A stretch of DNA of 64,000 nt from Dactylorhiza incarnata (GCA_033032865.1 JAWHQI010000185.1:1116001-1180000); one strand, 5' to 3'; positions 32,019-44,523 are shown, counted from the stretch's first letter. Notes: generated from the letters alone by a model not told the origin. Program-made: numbers and translations.

Positions 32019-32993
32019 GTCTCCCACTTGATCTTGAAAGTATCAAACAAAAACCTCACAAACAATGAGCGGCATCTAGCAATGCATCATTGCTCCCCAA
32101 GCAATAAGAGTTCATAACTCATAAGCCTTTATGACCAATGTTCCAGCGTTGTCTTTGTCCCTGTGTCCCTTACATCCGGAAAGAACTAGAGGCATGGACC
32201 GTGTCACCCTCTTAATAGCTCAATCCAAGTTTCTTGATCTAGAATGGACTTCCAGAGAATGGTGAGCTCAATATCACATATTGACTCAACCAAGCATGGC
32301 CATGCATTTCTCAGTCCAATTCCATCAAGGGGCCCATGGATGCAACTCCTGTTATATAGGAGGACAAATCCCATATCTGCTCACACCCAAACACCCAAAT
32401 GATTCGTAACGTACCCAACGACCACCCTTATCATCAACCTTCTTCAAGGAAGACTTTAGATGACATCAAAGCACGCTCTTCCTCACTCAATGAATGCTGT
32501 GACTTCAGGTCAAAGGACCACAACATCATTGTCAAATGAGACCTACTTGTGACACTTTTAAGTAACAATCCACAAAGTAGTCTCAGGTTGGGTCTGTCCA
32601 GTACAACTTGTTCACTAACAAGTACCCACGTCATGACTTGATATCACAATATCATGACCTGTGAGAACCGGTCATCAGTCAACACACATGCTAGTCTTAA
32701 TGTATCATCATCACCCTTAGCTTCTACGATGATACCTCGACCAGGGACCTTTTAAGAATGAAGCTTCGAGAACATAGGCTCTCACATTCAAGTCACGTAC
32801 TTGATGTCCTATGGAAGCGAACATTCTAAGGGTATTTATCACGAATTTTATTCTATCATATAGAAACAGTATATCGTAATAAAAGAACTTGCCATTAATT
32901 GTAAAAGGAAATCATTGGAACACAATTCATCATATGAATAAATATTAAACAGCCAACAGAATATTATTTTACATGCAACCCACAAGACTCCCA
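32019..32993 (-). other. C1 3' non-coding region and PPT
   Basis: About 1 kb between the pol stop and the 3' LTR with no credible ORF. It is similar to copia D at 26078-26883 and 42380-42540, so it is a conserved family feature. The PPT on the minus strand is CAAGTGGGAGAC at 32030-32019. Confidence 0.8.
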
Positions 32994-35549
32994 CTAGAGT
33001 TGATCACTCAGGTATCGTATACCCATTGATCTAGTATAACCATCATGCTTTCTCTGCGCGAGAGGCTTTGTCAGTGGATCTGCAATATTCTCCTTAGTCG
33101 GCACTCTACAAATGTTCACATCTCCTCATTCGACAATCTCACGAATAAGATGGAACCGCCGAAGTATTTGCTTGGAGCGCTGATGGGATCTAGGTTCCTT
33201 AGATTGTGCAATTGCACCATTGTTATCACAGTAGAGAACTATGGGACCAACAATGCTAGGAACTACATCTAGCTCGCCGATGAATTTCCTAATCCATACA
33301 GCCTCCTTCGCTGCGTTTGCCGCAGCGATATACTCGGCCTCAGTTGTAGAATCAGCAACTGTCTCTTGCTTGGAACTCTTCCAGCTCACAGCTCCTCCAT
33401 TCAGGCAAAACACAAACCCTGACTGAGACTTTGAATCATCCCTATCAGTTTGGAAGCTGGCATCCGTGTAACCACTTACAACGAGCTCTTCCTTTCCACC
33501 ATACACCAAGAATACATCCTTAGTCCTTCTCAAGTACTTCAGGATATTCTTTACGGCTATCCAGTGACATTCACCGGGATCAGACTGATACCTGCTAGTC
33601 ATGCTCAAAGCAAAAGAGACATCGGGTCGAGTACATAACATTGCATACATGATTGACCCAATTGCCGAAGCATATGGAATCAACTTCATGCGGTCCTTAT
33701 CTTCATAAGATTTTGGACACTGATCCTTAGAGAGATTCACACCATGAGACATGGGCAAAAATCCTTTCTTGGACTCAAGCATGTTGAACCGCTTCAACAC
33801 TTTCTCAATGTACGTACTCTGGGTCAAACCCAGCAACTTCTTCGATCTATCTCTATAGATCTTAATACCGAGTATGTAAGTCGCTTCACCCAAGTCCTTC
33901 ATAGAAAAGCAGTTCCCTAGGTTATTCTTAACAACTTTCAGGGTAGGTATGTCATTCCCGATCAACAGTATGTCATCTACATACAATATCAGGAAGACAA
34001 CAATGCTCCCACTGATTCGCTTGTAAACACACGGTTCATCTTCATTCTTGACAAAACCAAACTCTTTGATCTTCTCATCAAAACGAAGATTCCAACTTCT
34101 AGAGGCTTGTTTCAATCCATAGATGGACCTATTCAGCTTGCATGTTTTAGTGGCTTCATTTGGGGATACAAAACCCTCGGGTTTTGTCATGTACACTTCC
34201 TCAAGGAGGTTTCCATTTAGGAAAGCCGTTTTGACATCCATCTGCCAGATCTCGTAGTCATAATACGCAGCAATAGCAAGCAATATCCTAATGGACTTTA
34301 CCATGGCAACAGGGGAAAAGGTTTCATCATAGTCAACACCATGAATTTGCTTGAAACCTTTAGCCACAAGTCGCCCTTTGAATGTCTGTACATTCCCATC
34401 CATGTCGGTCTTCTTCTTGAAGACCCACTTGCACCCTATGGGTCGTACCCCTTCAGGTGGTTCCACCAAGTTCCAAACTTGGTTTGTATACATGGAGTCC
34501 ATTTCGGATTTCATAGCCTCAAGCCATTTGTCGGAGTCCGGTCCATTCATAGCCTCTTGGTAGGTTGCTGGTTCATCATAATGATCCATAAGCAACACAT
34601 TACCTATTTGAGACACGAGAAATCCATATCTCTCAGGCTCAAATCTTGGTCTACCAGATCTACGTAGGACTTGTGTCTCTTGAACAGGTTCTCCAGCTAC
34701 AACATCTTGTAGTCCTGGCTCAGAATCCAACTCTGGTTCATTCATTACTTGTGGTTCTTGAACTTCTTCAAGTTCTACCTTTTGCGTCTTTCTTGACAAG
34801 AACTCTTTCTCCAAGAAGACACCCGTCCTTGCGACAAACACTTTGCCCTCAGACGGTAGGTAAAAGTAATATCCTTTCGTTTCCTTAGGATATCCCACCA
34901 GATAACACTTATCTGATTTGGGTTCCAGCTTGTCAGGCATTTGACGTCGTACGTATGCCTCACAGCCCCAAATTTTAATGAATGACATACTAGGACGCTT
35001 CCCAGTCCATATCTCATATGGTGTCTTTAAAACCATTTTCGTTGGAGCGCGATTCAGTGTTATTGCAGCAGTCTCTAAAGCAAAACCCCAAAAGGAAACA
35101 GGCAAGTCTGCATGACTCATCATCGACCGTACCATGTCTAACAAAGTATGATTTCTCCTCTCAGACACACCATTATGCTGCGGTGTCCTAGGTGGAGTGA
35201 GCTGTGATACAATACCACACTCTTTCAGATGATCACGGAACTCATGACTCAGGTATTCGCCACCTCGATCAGATCGGAGTGCTTTAACCTTTTTACCCAA
35301 TTGGTTCTCCACTTCATTCTTAAACTCTTTGAACTTTTCAAAGGTTTCGGATTTGCACTTCATAAGATACACGTATCCGTATCTACTGAAATCATCAGTA
35401 AATGTAACGAAGTAGAAATACCCACCTCTAGCCATAGAACTCATGGGTCCGCATACATCACTATGTACAACACCCAAGAGATCCTCAGCCCTCTCAGTAT
35501 AACCAGTGAAAGGAGCTTTAGTCATCTTGCCTAACAAACAAGACTCGCA
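32994..35549 (-). pseudogene. pol: pol of copia C1 (INT-RT-RNase H)
   Basis: An 803-codon open stretch (35537-33126). Integrase comes first with catalytic D27, D90 and E126, giving the D-35-E spacing (HSDVCGPM, RSDRGGEY, VSERRNHT). RT follows with QMDVKTAFLNG and YVDDILLIGND (YVDD at residues 519-522), then RNase H with YTDASF (D692), the TTEAEY region and YCDNNGAIAQ (D771). An in-frame TGA at 33128 (CGA to TGA fits CpG deamination) cuts off the last 43 codons, which run to TAG at 32996-32994 and include VPTKENIADPLTKPLAQ. Upstream it is continuous with the protease segment except for one TGA at 35552-35550. It would copy and integrate the element in virus-like particles. Confidence 0.93.
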
Positions 35550-36350
35550 TCACTCAAATGATTCATAATCAAATGAGTCCAATAGTCCATCTTTATGGAG
35601 CTTGGATTTGCGTTTCTCGTTTATATGGCCCAAACGACAATGCCAGAGATATGTAGGATTTGAGTCATTTGTTCTTAGTCTTTTATTATTATCTACATTA
35701 TAGATCGGATGGTCTAGGTTCAAAACATAAAGACCATTAAACAATTGAGCTACAGCATAACAAACATCATTCTTAAATATAGAACAACAATTGTTCTTAA
35801 TTATAAAAGAAAATCCAATCATGTCCAAGCATGAAATGGATATAATGTTTCTAGTTATAGCCGGAACAAAATAACAATTTTTAAGTTCTATTACAAGCCC
35901 ACTGGGCAAAGAAAGACGGTAAACCCCCACGGCTACAGTAGCAACTCTTGCTCCATTGCCGACGCGCAGGTCCACCTCTCCTTTACTCAGCAATCTCCTC
36001 CTTCCCAGTTCCTGCACATTTGTACAAATGTGAGAATCACATCTGGTATCCAATACCCAAGATGAAGGAGCAGAAAGGTTTATCTCTATAACGTAAATAT
36101 TCAAAGCGGAAGTCATACCTCCCTTCATTTTCCGCAGACCGTCAATGTACGAAGGACAATTCCTCCTCCAATGACCAGCCTTGCCACAGTGGTGGCATTT
36201 CCCTTCCTTCACGATGCTCTTCTTTTTCAGCGCAGAAGATTTGGGCTCAAGATGTGACTTAGGTCCCACCTTCGTCTTCTTGAAGCCCTTGGCCTTACCC
36301 TTGCCTTTATGTACCATCAATATGGGACTAGCAGGCTTGGCCTTCTTCAT
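35550..36350 (-). pseudogene. gag-pol: C1 zinc knuckle, protease and pre-integrase segment
   Basis: Same frame as the upstream gag and downstream pol. It contains a lysine-rich linker, the zinc knuckle CHHCGKAGHWRRNC, a protease region with WVLDTRCDSHICT and a GAG-pre-integrase stretch (LWHCRLGHINEKR). The protease active-site motif is normally DTG; here the glycine is arginine and a second glycine is aspartate. Both fit G-to-A change, so the protease should be dead. Ends at an in-frame TGA. Confidence 0.9.
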
Positions 36351-36356
36351 GTTTAT

Positions 36357-36950
36357 CTAGGCAGTTCGCAACATGCCTAGGAGCTCGGGCAGTGTCTTGT
36401 CTATTTCATTCATGTTGTAGTTCAAGACAAACTGCTCATAACTATCCGGCAACGATTGCAGGATAAGATCTGTGGCCAACTCTTGACCCAGAGGAAAACC
36501 CAGTCTCTCCAGGTTCTCTATATACCCAATCATCTTGAGTACGTGAGTACCAACCGAGTCTCGAGCTCCCATTTTGCACTGAAATAATGCCTTCGTGATA
36601 TCGAACCTCTCTTGATGAGCTTGCCCTTGAAACATTTTCTTTAGGTGCTCGTCAATCTCCTTGCACCCCATGTTCTCGTGTTGCTTCTGAAGCTCAGAGT
36701 TCATGGTGGCAAGCATAAGGCACTCAACGTCTAAGGCGTCATCGGTATACTTCTTATAAGCATCCTTATCAACACGGGACGAGTTCCCGATCGGCACCTC
36801 GGGGGCTTCTTCTTCCAAGACGTAGAGCTTTCGCTCTTGCCTTGGAACAATTCTCAGGTTCCTATACCAGTCCATATAGTTCGTCCCACTAAGCTTGTCC
36901 TTCTCAAGGATAGCTCTCAGGGACAAGGTGGGATGTGAACCACTTGCCAT
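36357..36950 (-). pseudogene. gag: gag N-terminal part of copia C1
   Basis: From the ATG at 36950, 197 codons of a retrotransposon Gag (UBN2-like): LSGTNYMDWYRNLRIV, MLATMNSELQKQHE, ITKALFQCKMGARDSVGTHVLKM, LATDLILQSLPDSYEQFVLNYN, LPELLGMLRTA. A TAG at 36359-36357, probably from GAG, interrupts it; the frame continues into the zinc-knuckle segment. It would form the particle shell and bind genomic RNA. Confidence 0.92.
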
Positions 36951-38069
36951 GGAATTCTACAAGAATTCATGCAGAATTTAATCAGTACCTTAATTTCAAA
37001 ATACAATTTATTTTAATTTGGACTTCAATTAAACACTCCCACTATTTTATTCAAATTGATAACCCTCACTATCAATTCAGAGGGTCCATGCGAGCTACTC
37101 TCTTAGTGGACAAGATCCGTATTTCACCAACACCACGAGTCCGCTTTGGCGTTCCTCTCATAATGCGGTTATTTAGGTAGGCAACGCTTGCCAATTGCAT
37201 CCTCATGCAACTCTTGTATGGCTAGTGAATAACTCCTTATTCGCATCCATCATATGGTGCATGCCAACCCTATGCCTCTAGGCACTCAACCTTTGAGGTC
37301 ACCTAGTTAAGTTAGACCCGATGTCGACAGTGGGATATCACACTTATCCGCTCGCACCCTTACCAAGATAGATTAATGCACCTTGCTTTGGCAAGCCCAC
37401 ACTTCATCGATCGAGGCAGGAAGAGTGTCATCCATCGGAAGGCATCCGAACACTTAATATTTGATGAAGAGATTTTAATTTTTAATAATAGGTTAACACT
37501 TAACCATGATCAACATTTGATCAAGTGCACATCAACAGGAAAAAAAAGCTTTCGAAAATCCACATGCATCCCTTATGTGCATAACATAAGACTATCAACC
37601 TTTGATAGACGAAAGGGCTAAATCTGGACATTTAGAACTCTTCCAAATCTTCAGATTTACATGCATTGGACAAAGGCAAAGACAACTCGACTTAAAGCAG
37701 TAGACAAGCTCGTCTCTCATTGTTGGATTCAAAATCCAAAACAATACAAGGGTTTATTAACCACTTGAGGGACGGTTACTGCTAAGGAGACAACAATTTC
37801 TAACAATTAGAAATAACCACGAAATCCCAGACGTTCCTGGCGGGGTTCCAAGGGGCAGCGCCCTTGGCGAGCGGGGTTAAGGGGCAGAGCCCTTGCGGGG
37901 TGCGGGGCAGAGCCCCGACCAAAATTTTGAAATCCCACCACTAGAAACCACACAAAATCACATCAAATGTGATATTCCAAGAAGAAATCTTGACATTTAG
38001 AATGCTTCCAAATACCTAGATTTGCACGTACTGGAATAACCTAACTTCTGAAACAACATTCATGATCTG
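36951..38069 (-). other. C1 5' leader with GC-rich stem-loops
   Basis: Untranslated leader between PBS and gag. Three self-complementary stretches, AAGGGGCAGCGCCCTTGG (37850-37867), AAGGGGCAGAGCCCTT (37879-37894) and GCGGGGCAGAGCCCCG (37902-37917), can each form a short tight hairpin. Nothing else is recognised. Confidence 0.65.
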
Positions 38070-38087
38070 AACCTGGCTCTGATACCA
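38070..38087 (-). other. Primer-binding site of C1
   Basis: On the minus strand TGGTATCAGAGCCAGGTT, one base inside the 5' LTR; an exact-looking initiator tRNA-Met complement. Confidence 0.93.
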
Positions 38088-38088
38088 C

Positions 38089-39139
38089 TGTTGGGTTTTT
38101 CTAGAACCATACATCAAATGTAGGCGCAGCGGAAATGAAGAGAAACAACCCAAAAGATTCGGATCGACCATGAATATTGAATCAAGAAGTGAATCAAAAT
38201 GCTAGGTATGAAATTACCTTGGCGGGATTGGATCAAATCCAACCTAGATGCTCCAAGAAGAAGATTGCCTTCTTCGGCTTTGCAAGAGTTCTCACGTAGA
38301 ATAATGTCTACGTCTCTACAGCAGTCCACACGAGCCGGGAGAAGAAGACTACACCTTGCGCTTCCACGGATTGCTAGATCCGCTTCAGGAAGAACAACAC
38401 CGACGACAATCGTCGGAGAGGAGGTCGGCGGAGGCGATTCAGACGGAACTCCTTCCGTCTAGGGTTCGAGCGGAACTCCTTCCGTCGGCTTCTATTTCGT
38501 TAGTTCTGAGAACCCTAAAAGAAGTCCTATTTATACCCAAAGGATAAACAGCTTCTAGAAGAATCGCTATCCGCAGACCACACAGCAGAATAGGGGCTTC
38601 TGTTACAATTCGTCGGGATTCCACGGAACAGCATTCGTCGAGTTTTCACGGGACAATCCGACGAATTCCGACGAATCACATCAGACGGCAACATTTGCCG
38701 AGTTAATGCTCTCTGTGACAATTCGTCGAGATTCCACGGAACAATCCGACGAATCCGACGAATCATGTCAGACGGCAACATTTGCCGAGTTAAGGATCTC
38801 TGTAACAATTCGTCGGGATTCCACGAAACAATCCGACGAATCCGACGAATCATGTCAGACGGCAACATTTGCCGAGTTAAGGATCTCTGTAACAATTCGT
38901 CAGGATTCCACGGAACAATCCGACGAATCCGACGAATTCTATCCGTGTAAACCCGACGAATTCAGACAGCAACATTTGCTGGACTTCCCCCATTCTATAT
39001 GGTGATTGGTAACCTTTACCAACATAGTCAATCTTCCAACTTCTCCACATGCTCTTATGTGCGACCCTGCAGGCTCATATCGCGTTGGCCGTGACATTAC
39101 ATGTTTGACCACTTCTAGATCACAATGGTAACTCCAACA
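38089..39139 (-). mobile_element. C1 5' LTR
   Basis: Same length (1051 bp) and termini as the 3' LTR. About 12 substitutions are counted by eye and no indels. Contains the 87-bp array at 38602-38982. Confidence 0.95.
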
Positions 39140-40944
39140 ATTGCGTCGAGTAGAATTCGACGTACTATCATTCATGCATTGATATGAAGTCGACGCAATT
39201 GTGTCTTCACAAATTTTACTTTTCCCTTTTTCTGATTTTATTTCTTTATGATTTGTTTATTTGAATTAGTTGCCTTCTTAGAAGTAGTTTGAGAGTCTTC
39301 ATCTGTATAGTATGATGTTTCATCAAAATTTTTTATCTCATTGAGGGAGTCTTCTTCTTGGTTTATTGAGTTAGTGGGTTTAGTGAATTTAATAGGGCTC
39401 ATCCAAGCAGGTTTGTTTGATGGAATAAGACTAGCTGAGGGATCAGCTCCTAGCCCAAGATTTTTGTGTCTTCTTGTTTGTTTTTCTGTGATTTCTTTAA
39501 GTGTTTGGCTTCTCATTTTTATTGATTCTTCAAAAGCTTTTGCTTGGGATACCTTATTCTTAAGAAGCTGGTTTTCTATTTTAGAACAAGTATCCTCTAT
39601 ATTTTTCTGGTTTTTAATGACATTAATTTGTTCTTTTAGATTCTTAATTTCTTGTTTAGCTCTTAGTTGATCTAAACATAATCCTTTAAAATCATTTTTG
39701 AAATCATCACACAGAAAATCTATGTCATCAAAGATACTTACCTCATCCTTATCCTCAGATTCCTCTATGAGAATAAGGCTATTTTCTTTATCATCTTCAG
39801 AAGAGATGCTTCCTTCTGATTCTGTCTCACTCCATGATTTAGCACCATGTTCTTCCTTTGAGCTTTCAAAAGCCATTAAGCATAGGTCTTCTTGCTTAGA
39901 CTCTTCATTGTCACTTTTGGATGAGGTGCTGTCCTCAGAATCTGTTTCACTCCAAGCTTCTGCAATGAAGCCTCTTTCTTTCTTCTTCCCCTTTTTCTTG
40001 AGATCTTTCTTTTTCAGATCTTTCTTCTTCTCAGTATTTTCTGGACATTCTGGTGCAATGTGTCCAGTTTTCCTGCAGGAGTAACAAATGATTTCTTTAG
40101 TAGGAGTTTTATCATACCTTGGTTTTGATTCTCTCCTTCTAGACCCATCTGTCCTGACCCATTTCTTGAATCTTCTGGCCAGGAGGCTGAACAATTCTTC
40201 TTTAGTGACAGGGGTCTCTTCTTATGTTGCTTTCAAAGCAATGTTTCTATCTTTTGAGGAGGTTGGAGTGCTTCCTCTTCTTTCCTTCTCTTCTCTGGTT
40301 TTCAGCAGTTGCTCGTAGGATTTGAGTTTTCCTAAGAGGGCATCTGTTGAGATTTCCTTTTGTCCTCTTGTATCTCTTATTGCCCATATTCTTGAGTCCC
40401 ATGAACTTGGGAGACTCATCAACAGTTTGTCATTGATCTCTGTGAGAGAGATCTCTCTATCCAGGCTCCTAAATTGATTGATGATCAGACTGAATCTGTC
40501 ATACATCTCAGATATGCTTTCTTCATGCTTCTTTTGAAAGTTCTCATATTGGGAGATCAATAGAGCCTTTCTATCTTTCCTTTCATCAGCACTTCCTTCT
40601 ACCATCTTTGTAAGAGCCTCCCAGATTTCTTTGGCTGATTCACAGTCAACAACCTTTTGAAAGATTTCATTTGAGAGGGTTGAGACAAGAATGTTCACAG
40701 CTTTTGCATCACATGTTCCCGCCTTCTTCTCTTCAACTGTCCACTCAGCCTTTGGGACAAGTGTTTGAGTCACTTCAACACTTGAGTCTCTTCTATAAGG
40801 CTTGGGAGGACCTGTCAAGATAACATTAAATAATTCTTCATCAATAGAATTCATATAAATCCTAATTCTTGTTTTCCAAACTGCAAACTTTTCAAGATTG
40901 CACATTGGTGGTCTGGTGGAAGCATAATCTTTGATTTATGCCAT
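39140..40944 (-). pseudogene. gag: gag of element B-1 (SIRE-like)
   Basis: The ATG at 40944 is followed one codon later by a TAA (CAA in the expected family sequence). The body has a UBN2-type Gag domain (FAVWKTRIRIYMNS, EIWEALTKMVEGS, QYENFQKKHEESISEMYDRF, DKLLMSLPSSWD), a TAA at 40224-40222 and a zinc knuckle CYSCRKTGHIAPEC. After that come a lysine-rich stretch, acidic SETDSEDSTSS-type repeats, a coiled coil and PSNKPAWMSPIKF. A frameshift just before 39238 shifts the frame into S/T-rich repeats that carry the CGTCGA core, where C1 is inserted. Knuckle, acidic repeats, coiled coil and second knuckle in that order are typical of SIRE/Maximus Gag. Confidence 0.85.
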
Positions 40945-41024
40945 GTGAAAAATAATTTTTATAAATATATATATATATATAAGAAGTAGGATCTTTTTGA
41001 TCAAGGAGTTAACCTTTTTAGATC

Positions 41025-41042
41025 AACCTGGCTCTGATACCA
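41025..41042 (-). other. Primer-binding site of B-1
   Basis: On the minus strand TGGTATCAGAGCCAGGTT, two bases inside the 5' LTR; initiator tRNA-Met complement. Confidence 0.93.
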
Positions 41043-41044
41043 AT

Positions 41045-42379
41045 TGAAAGTGCACAGTTAACCTCACTAGAATTCTCTAGGGGGCGGGGGGGGGGGGGGG
41101 GGTGAATAGAGATTAAAAATACTTTGTGCAATTATATATATATATATGTGTGTGTGTAATAATCACAGATTTAAGCTTCCCACACACCAACAAGAATTAC
41201 GCAAGTAAAGAAGAAAAATAACAAGAAGAAAATCACAGCACAACACAAGGAAATATAGTGGTTCCCCAAACTTTGGGTAGTCCACTGTTCTACCCCCTTT
41301 GGTAGGAATTCACTAACTTGCACTGAGTCTTTTGATAAGGAGACTCTTAGAACCAGACTGAGTCTTTTGATAAGGAGACTCTTAGAACCACTACAACTGA
41401 ATTTTTTGAAGAGAGATTCTAAAAACTCTTTTACACAGTTTGAAAATGAAATAAGGATAAGAAGAAGAAGTAGAACAAGTAGAAGGACAGAAAACACTAT
41501 ATGTAAGAAATAATCTTCTTCCTAGCAAGAAGATTAGAAGCACGAGTGTAGTGAATATGATCTCTCTTCTATAGTGAGAAGGAGATTGTATGCTTTTCAC
41601 TCTTTTGTGAGAGCTTTCAGAATTTGCAGCAGAATGGCTTGAGAAGATGACTGCTTTTTCTTTGCTGCAGCACACTATCTCTTATCTCAGCTTTCTCACT
41701 CTTCACTTGGGAGCTCTTCCTCTTTTTCAAATGTATATGGTGGATCACTTCTTATCATTCTCTGTCGATCTGCTCCTTATTTATAGCTCTGTTTAAAATA
41801 TATTGCTAAAAGGAGAATAATCAATTTAGCAAATAGAGAATTAGAAAGAGATATGAGTTTCCATAATCAATGTTTCTGTAGAAGGAAAAGAATTCATTCT
41901 GATTTCAAATAATATCCATAATAATCTTAATCAAATTAGCCAAGAATCAAATAGAAGGAAAGGCTGATTCAGAACGACTATAAAAGAATAATATCATTCC
42001 ATAAAAATCAGATCTACAGAAAGAAGGAAAGAGATCTGGCGTGTTTTTGAATTACTTATAGATATCGACGTGCGTCGATTACTATTCGACGTAAACGTCG
42101 ATTTCATCCTGGCTGGACGTCGAGAGGAGAATAAGGAAGGTGCGTCGACAAAGGTGCGTCGACTTTATCAAATGCGTCGACTAGAAGTCAGAGGTACGTC
42201 GATTATGATTACGTCGAATTCTTCTAAGAGTTACTTCGACTCATTCTGAGAGAAACGTCGACTATATTTTGACGTTGCGTCGAATACTATTCGACGCATA
42301 TTTACTTAGCCTAATTTGTCATACTTAGAATTTATATTCTTCTTAATTCTAGGGGTTAAGATAAATCATTTCCCCAACA
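41045..42379 (-). mobile_element. B-1 5' LTR
   Basis: Pairs with 26884-28193. It is 25 bp longer, mainly because of an expanded G run after CTAGGGGGC (about 41080-41102) and a longer TA/TG run (41132-41158). CGTCGA array at 42062-42300. Confidence 0.92.
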
Positions 42380-42540
42380 GGCGGTAAAGGACAAAGGGAC
42401 ATGAAGACACTGATACATTGGTCACAGACAGACTTGTTTGAGTTATGAACTCTTATTGCTTAGGTAGTAATGATGCATTGCTAGATGCCGCTCATTATTT
42501 GGGAGACTTTTGTTGATTCCTTTAAGATCAATTAGGAGAC
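42380..42540 (+). other. Copia D 3' non-coding region (right part) and PPT
   Basis: Resumes the sequence cut at 26883 and resembles the reverse complement of 32019-32170. It ends with the purine-rich AATTAGGAGAC at the LTR edge. Confidence 0.75.
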
Positions 42541-43684
42541 TGTTGGAGTTTCTAAGGTGATCCAAAAGTTATCAAGTAGTTAGTCTTACTGCCAATGCGA
42601 TATGAGCCTATAGGGTCGCACATAGGAGCGTTTGAAGAAATTGGAGAAAGGATTGTGTTGGCCTTGCTCATATTGGATATGAGTGAAAGCACCAATCCTA
42701 TGTCTATGTGGAATAGAGTTAGTTTGGGAAGACTGCTCTTTAGATATTGTGAATATTGTATGGAGCATGTCGATGAGGCCTTAAGACGATATTGTGAATA
42801 TCGTGGAGAAGACTTCAAGATAATATTGTGAATGTGGTCATGACAGATAGCCAGTAGTCGGGATCACAAGATGATATTATGAATATCAACTCGAGATCGA
42901 CGTCGTCAAGAATGTCTTAACGACATAGACTATCTTGAAATTCTTGTCGAGACCATCTCGACGGGATGTTCTGTCACTGGTTGGATCGTTGAGAATGTCT
43001 CGACGAATTCATTGAGAAGTCTCAACAAATGAAGAATGTTTCCCGACGACTATTTATGTCCTGTTCTGATGGGTCTGCGGATAGAGGAGCCTTTTATCTG
43101 CCTTGTACTCGTGGTTATAAAAGGAATAGATATTTTAGGTTTTCATATATGTGATCCCTAACAGAACCGAGATCGATGGAAACATCCAGATCGGCGATCC
43201 CGTTGCATCTTATGGAGATCAAAAGGAATTGTTCCTCTTTGAGAAGTTGTTTTTCCTGGTCGCTGTTCCTGAAGACCCATTGCCGCCTCTCCTTGCCGGA
43301 TATAACAATCCATTGAGACGTAGAGGGCTCTACTTCTCCGACCTAATTCTTGTCTGACAAGGACTTAGTGTTCTCTTGAAGCTCATGTGGACTTCTGTAA
43401 AGGTGTGGATCCATTTTATACACTTACTCCTTCAAACGAGCTTACCGATCTCGATTCAGCCGTAGGAACAAGGAAGAAGAAGAATCGGAATAGGAATCTA
43501 ATTCCTAGAAGAATTTTTCTTGGAGCATCCGATTGAGTAGTGACTCAATGTCGAACAGGCAATTATTTATTATTGCAATTTCTTGATTCATGGTATCGCA
43601 AGATCCATTCTTGAAACTTTTGGGTTGTTCTTGAATATTTTGCTGCGCACATCTGATGTGTCTACCCTTAAGGAAAACCCAACA
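42541..43684 (+). mobile_element. Copia D 3' LTR
   Basis: Starts TGTTGGAGTTTC. Its last ~110 bp match the end of the C1 LTR read on the minus strand (TTCTTGATTC, ACTTTTGGGTTGTTC, CTGCGC, AAACCCAACA). In place of C1's 87-bp array it has 'gatattgtgaatat' repeats (42735-42890) and TCGACG-like motifs (42898-43030), followed by GGTTATAAAAGG at 43113. It directly abuts gypsy-2 gag. Confidence 0.8.
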
Positions 43685-44523
43685 ATCGGCACTCTGACAG
43701 ATGCTGAGGATTGGTTGGCGAGGATTCAAGAACTTCTGAAAGCGGCTGAGACACCAGAGGACAAGTAGTCCCAGTTTGCGGCTTTTATGTTAGAAGGAGA
43801 CGCAAAGTTGTGGTGGGTGAATCATAGCGGTTGTCATTTCCCTGGACGAGCACCATCCATGGGAGAGGTTGCGAGCGCTTTCCATAAGTATTATATCCCT
43901 TCTTCAACGAGGTTAGTTCTTCAAAGGCATTTCCTGCACATGGTGCAGTGCTAGAAGATGGTAGATGAGTACCTGCAAGAGTTTACTTGTTTGGGTCATT
44001 ACGTGGGGATGACCTTGGTGGATGATGAGGAGAGTGATAACCTATACTATCAAGGATTAAGAGAAAATCTGAGGCAACCACTTATAGCCTTAAAGAATAT
44101 AGGTTTCAATGAGCTAGTCGAAGCAGCACGAATGTTGGGGTGCGATATGGAGTGAACCCAGTACCATAAAGGTTTTGCGGAAAAGCAAGGAGAAGGGAAG
44201 TCTTCTCAGTCTCAGTAGAAATCAGAAGGGAGGCGATGGAAGAAAAAGGCCCATCCCTTTAGGTCTGGTGAGAAAAGTGGTGTATCTTCCGAGAAGTTCC
44301 ATTCCAGGTCACCTTTGACGTGTTATCAGTGTGGAAAGTCGGGCCACATAGCTCGGAATTAAGCCGCATGAATGTTGGAGTAGAGCAATCAGTGCATTTG
44401 GGTCCCAGTTATGCGGATAAAGAGAAAGCGGATGAGTCAAGTTCTTGAAGCTTCCCTCCAGTGTAGCCATAGCATATAACCTTGGGCAGCAGGAAACGAT
44501 TTTTCATCCCGATGTGGTGACAA
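43685..44523 (+). pseudogene. gag: gag of gypsy-2 (partial)
   Basis: Starts with TLTDAEDWLARIQELL, further into the N-terminus than gypsy-1 retains. FMLEGDAKLWWVNHS, VDEYLQEFTCLGHY and QGLRENLRQPL follow. TAGs at about 43766 and 43951 and a TGA at about 44153 interrupt it. The zinc knuckle CYQCGKSGHIAR has lost its last Cys to a stop. It ends at a GT donor at 44524. Confidence 0.8.

Larger units (their letters stand above)
30968..39139 (-). mobile_element. Copia C1: nearly complete TNT1-94-like retrotransposon
   Basis: Two 1051-bp LTRs with about a dozen differences, PBS, gag-pol, 3' non-coding DNA and PPT, all on the minus strand. It is inserted into B-1 gag. Flanks attgt (30963-30967) and attgc (39140-39144) match 4 of 5. 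Three in-frame stops in gag-pol and a damaged protease motif make it inactive, but it is the youngest and best-preserved element here. Confidence 0.92.
26884..42379 (-). mobile_element. Element B-1: pol-less SIRE-like element with accessory gene, split by C1
   Basis: On the minus strand: 5' LTR (42379-41045), PBS, gag with zinc knuckles (40944-30522, interrupted by C1), accessory gene (30123-28389), PPT and 3' LTR (28193-26884). Flanks ggagg (26879-26883) and ggcgg (42380-42384) match 4 of 5. Without C1 the element is about 7.3 kb. There is no protease, integrase, RT or RNase H. The LTRs differ at roughly three dozen sites plus length changes in G and TA runs. Confidence 0.85.

Noticed and set aside
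33045..35534. Several plus-strand open frames across C1 pol
   Set aside because: Shadows of the 803-codon minus-strand pol with its catalytic motifs.
39341..40318. Plus-strand open frames across B-1 gag
   Set aside because: Shadows of the minus-strand Gag with CCHC knuckle and coiled coil.
43583..43768. A PBS-like TGGTATCGCAAG near 43592 as a new element boundary
   Set aside because: Comparison with the C1 LTR end shows that this stretch is inside the copia D LTR, which ends AAACCCAACA at 43684.
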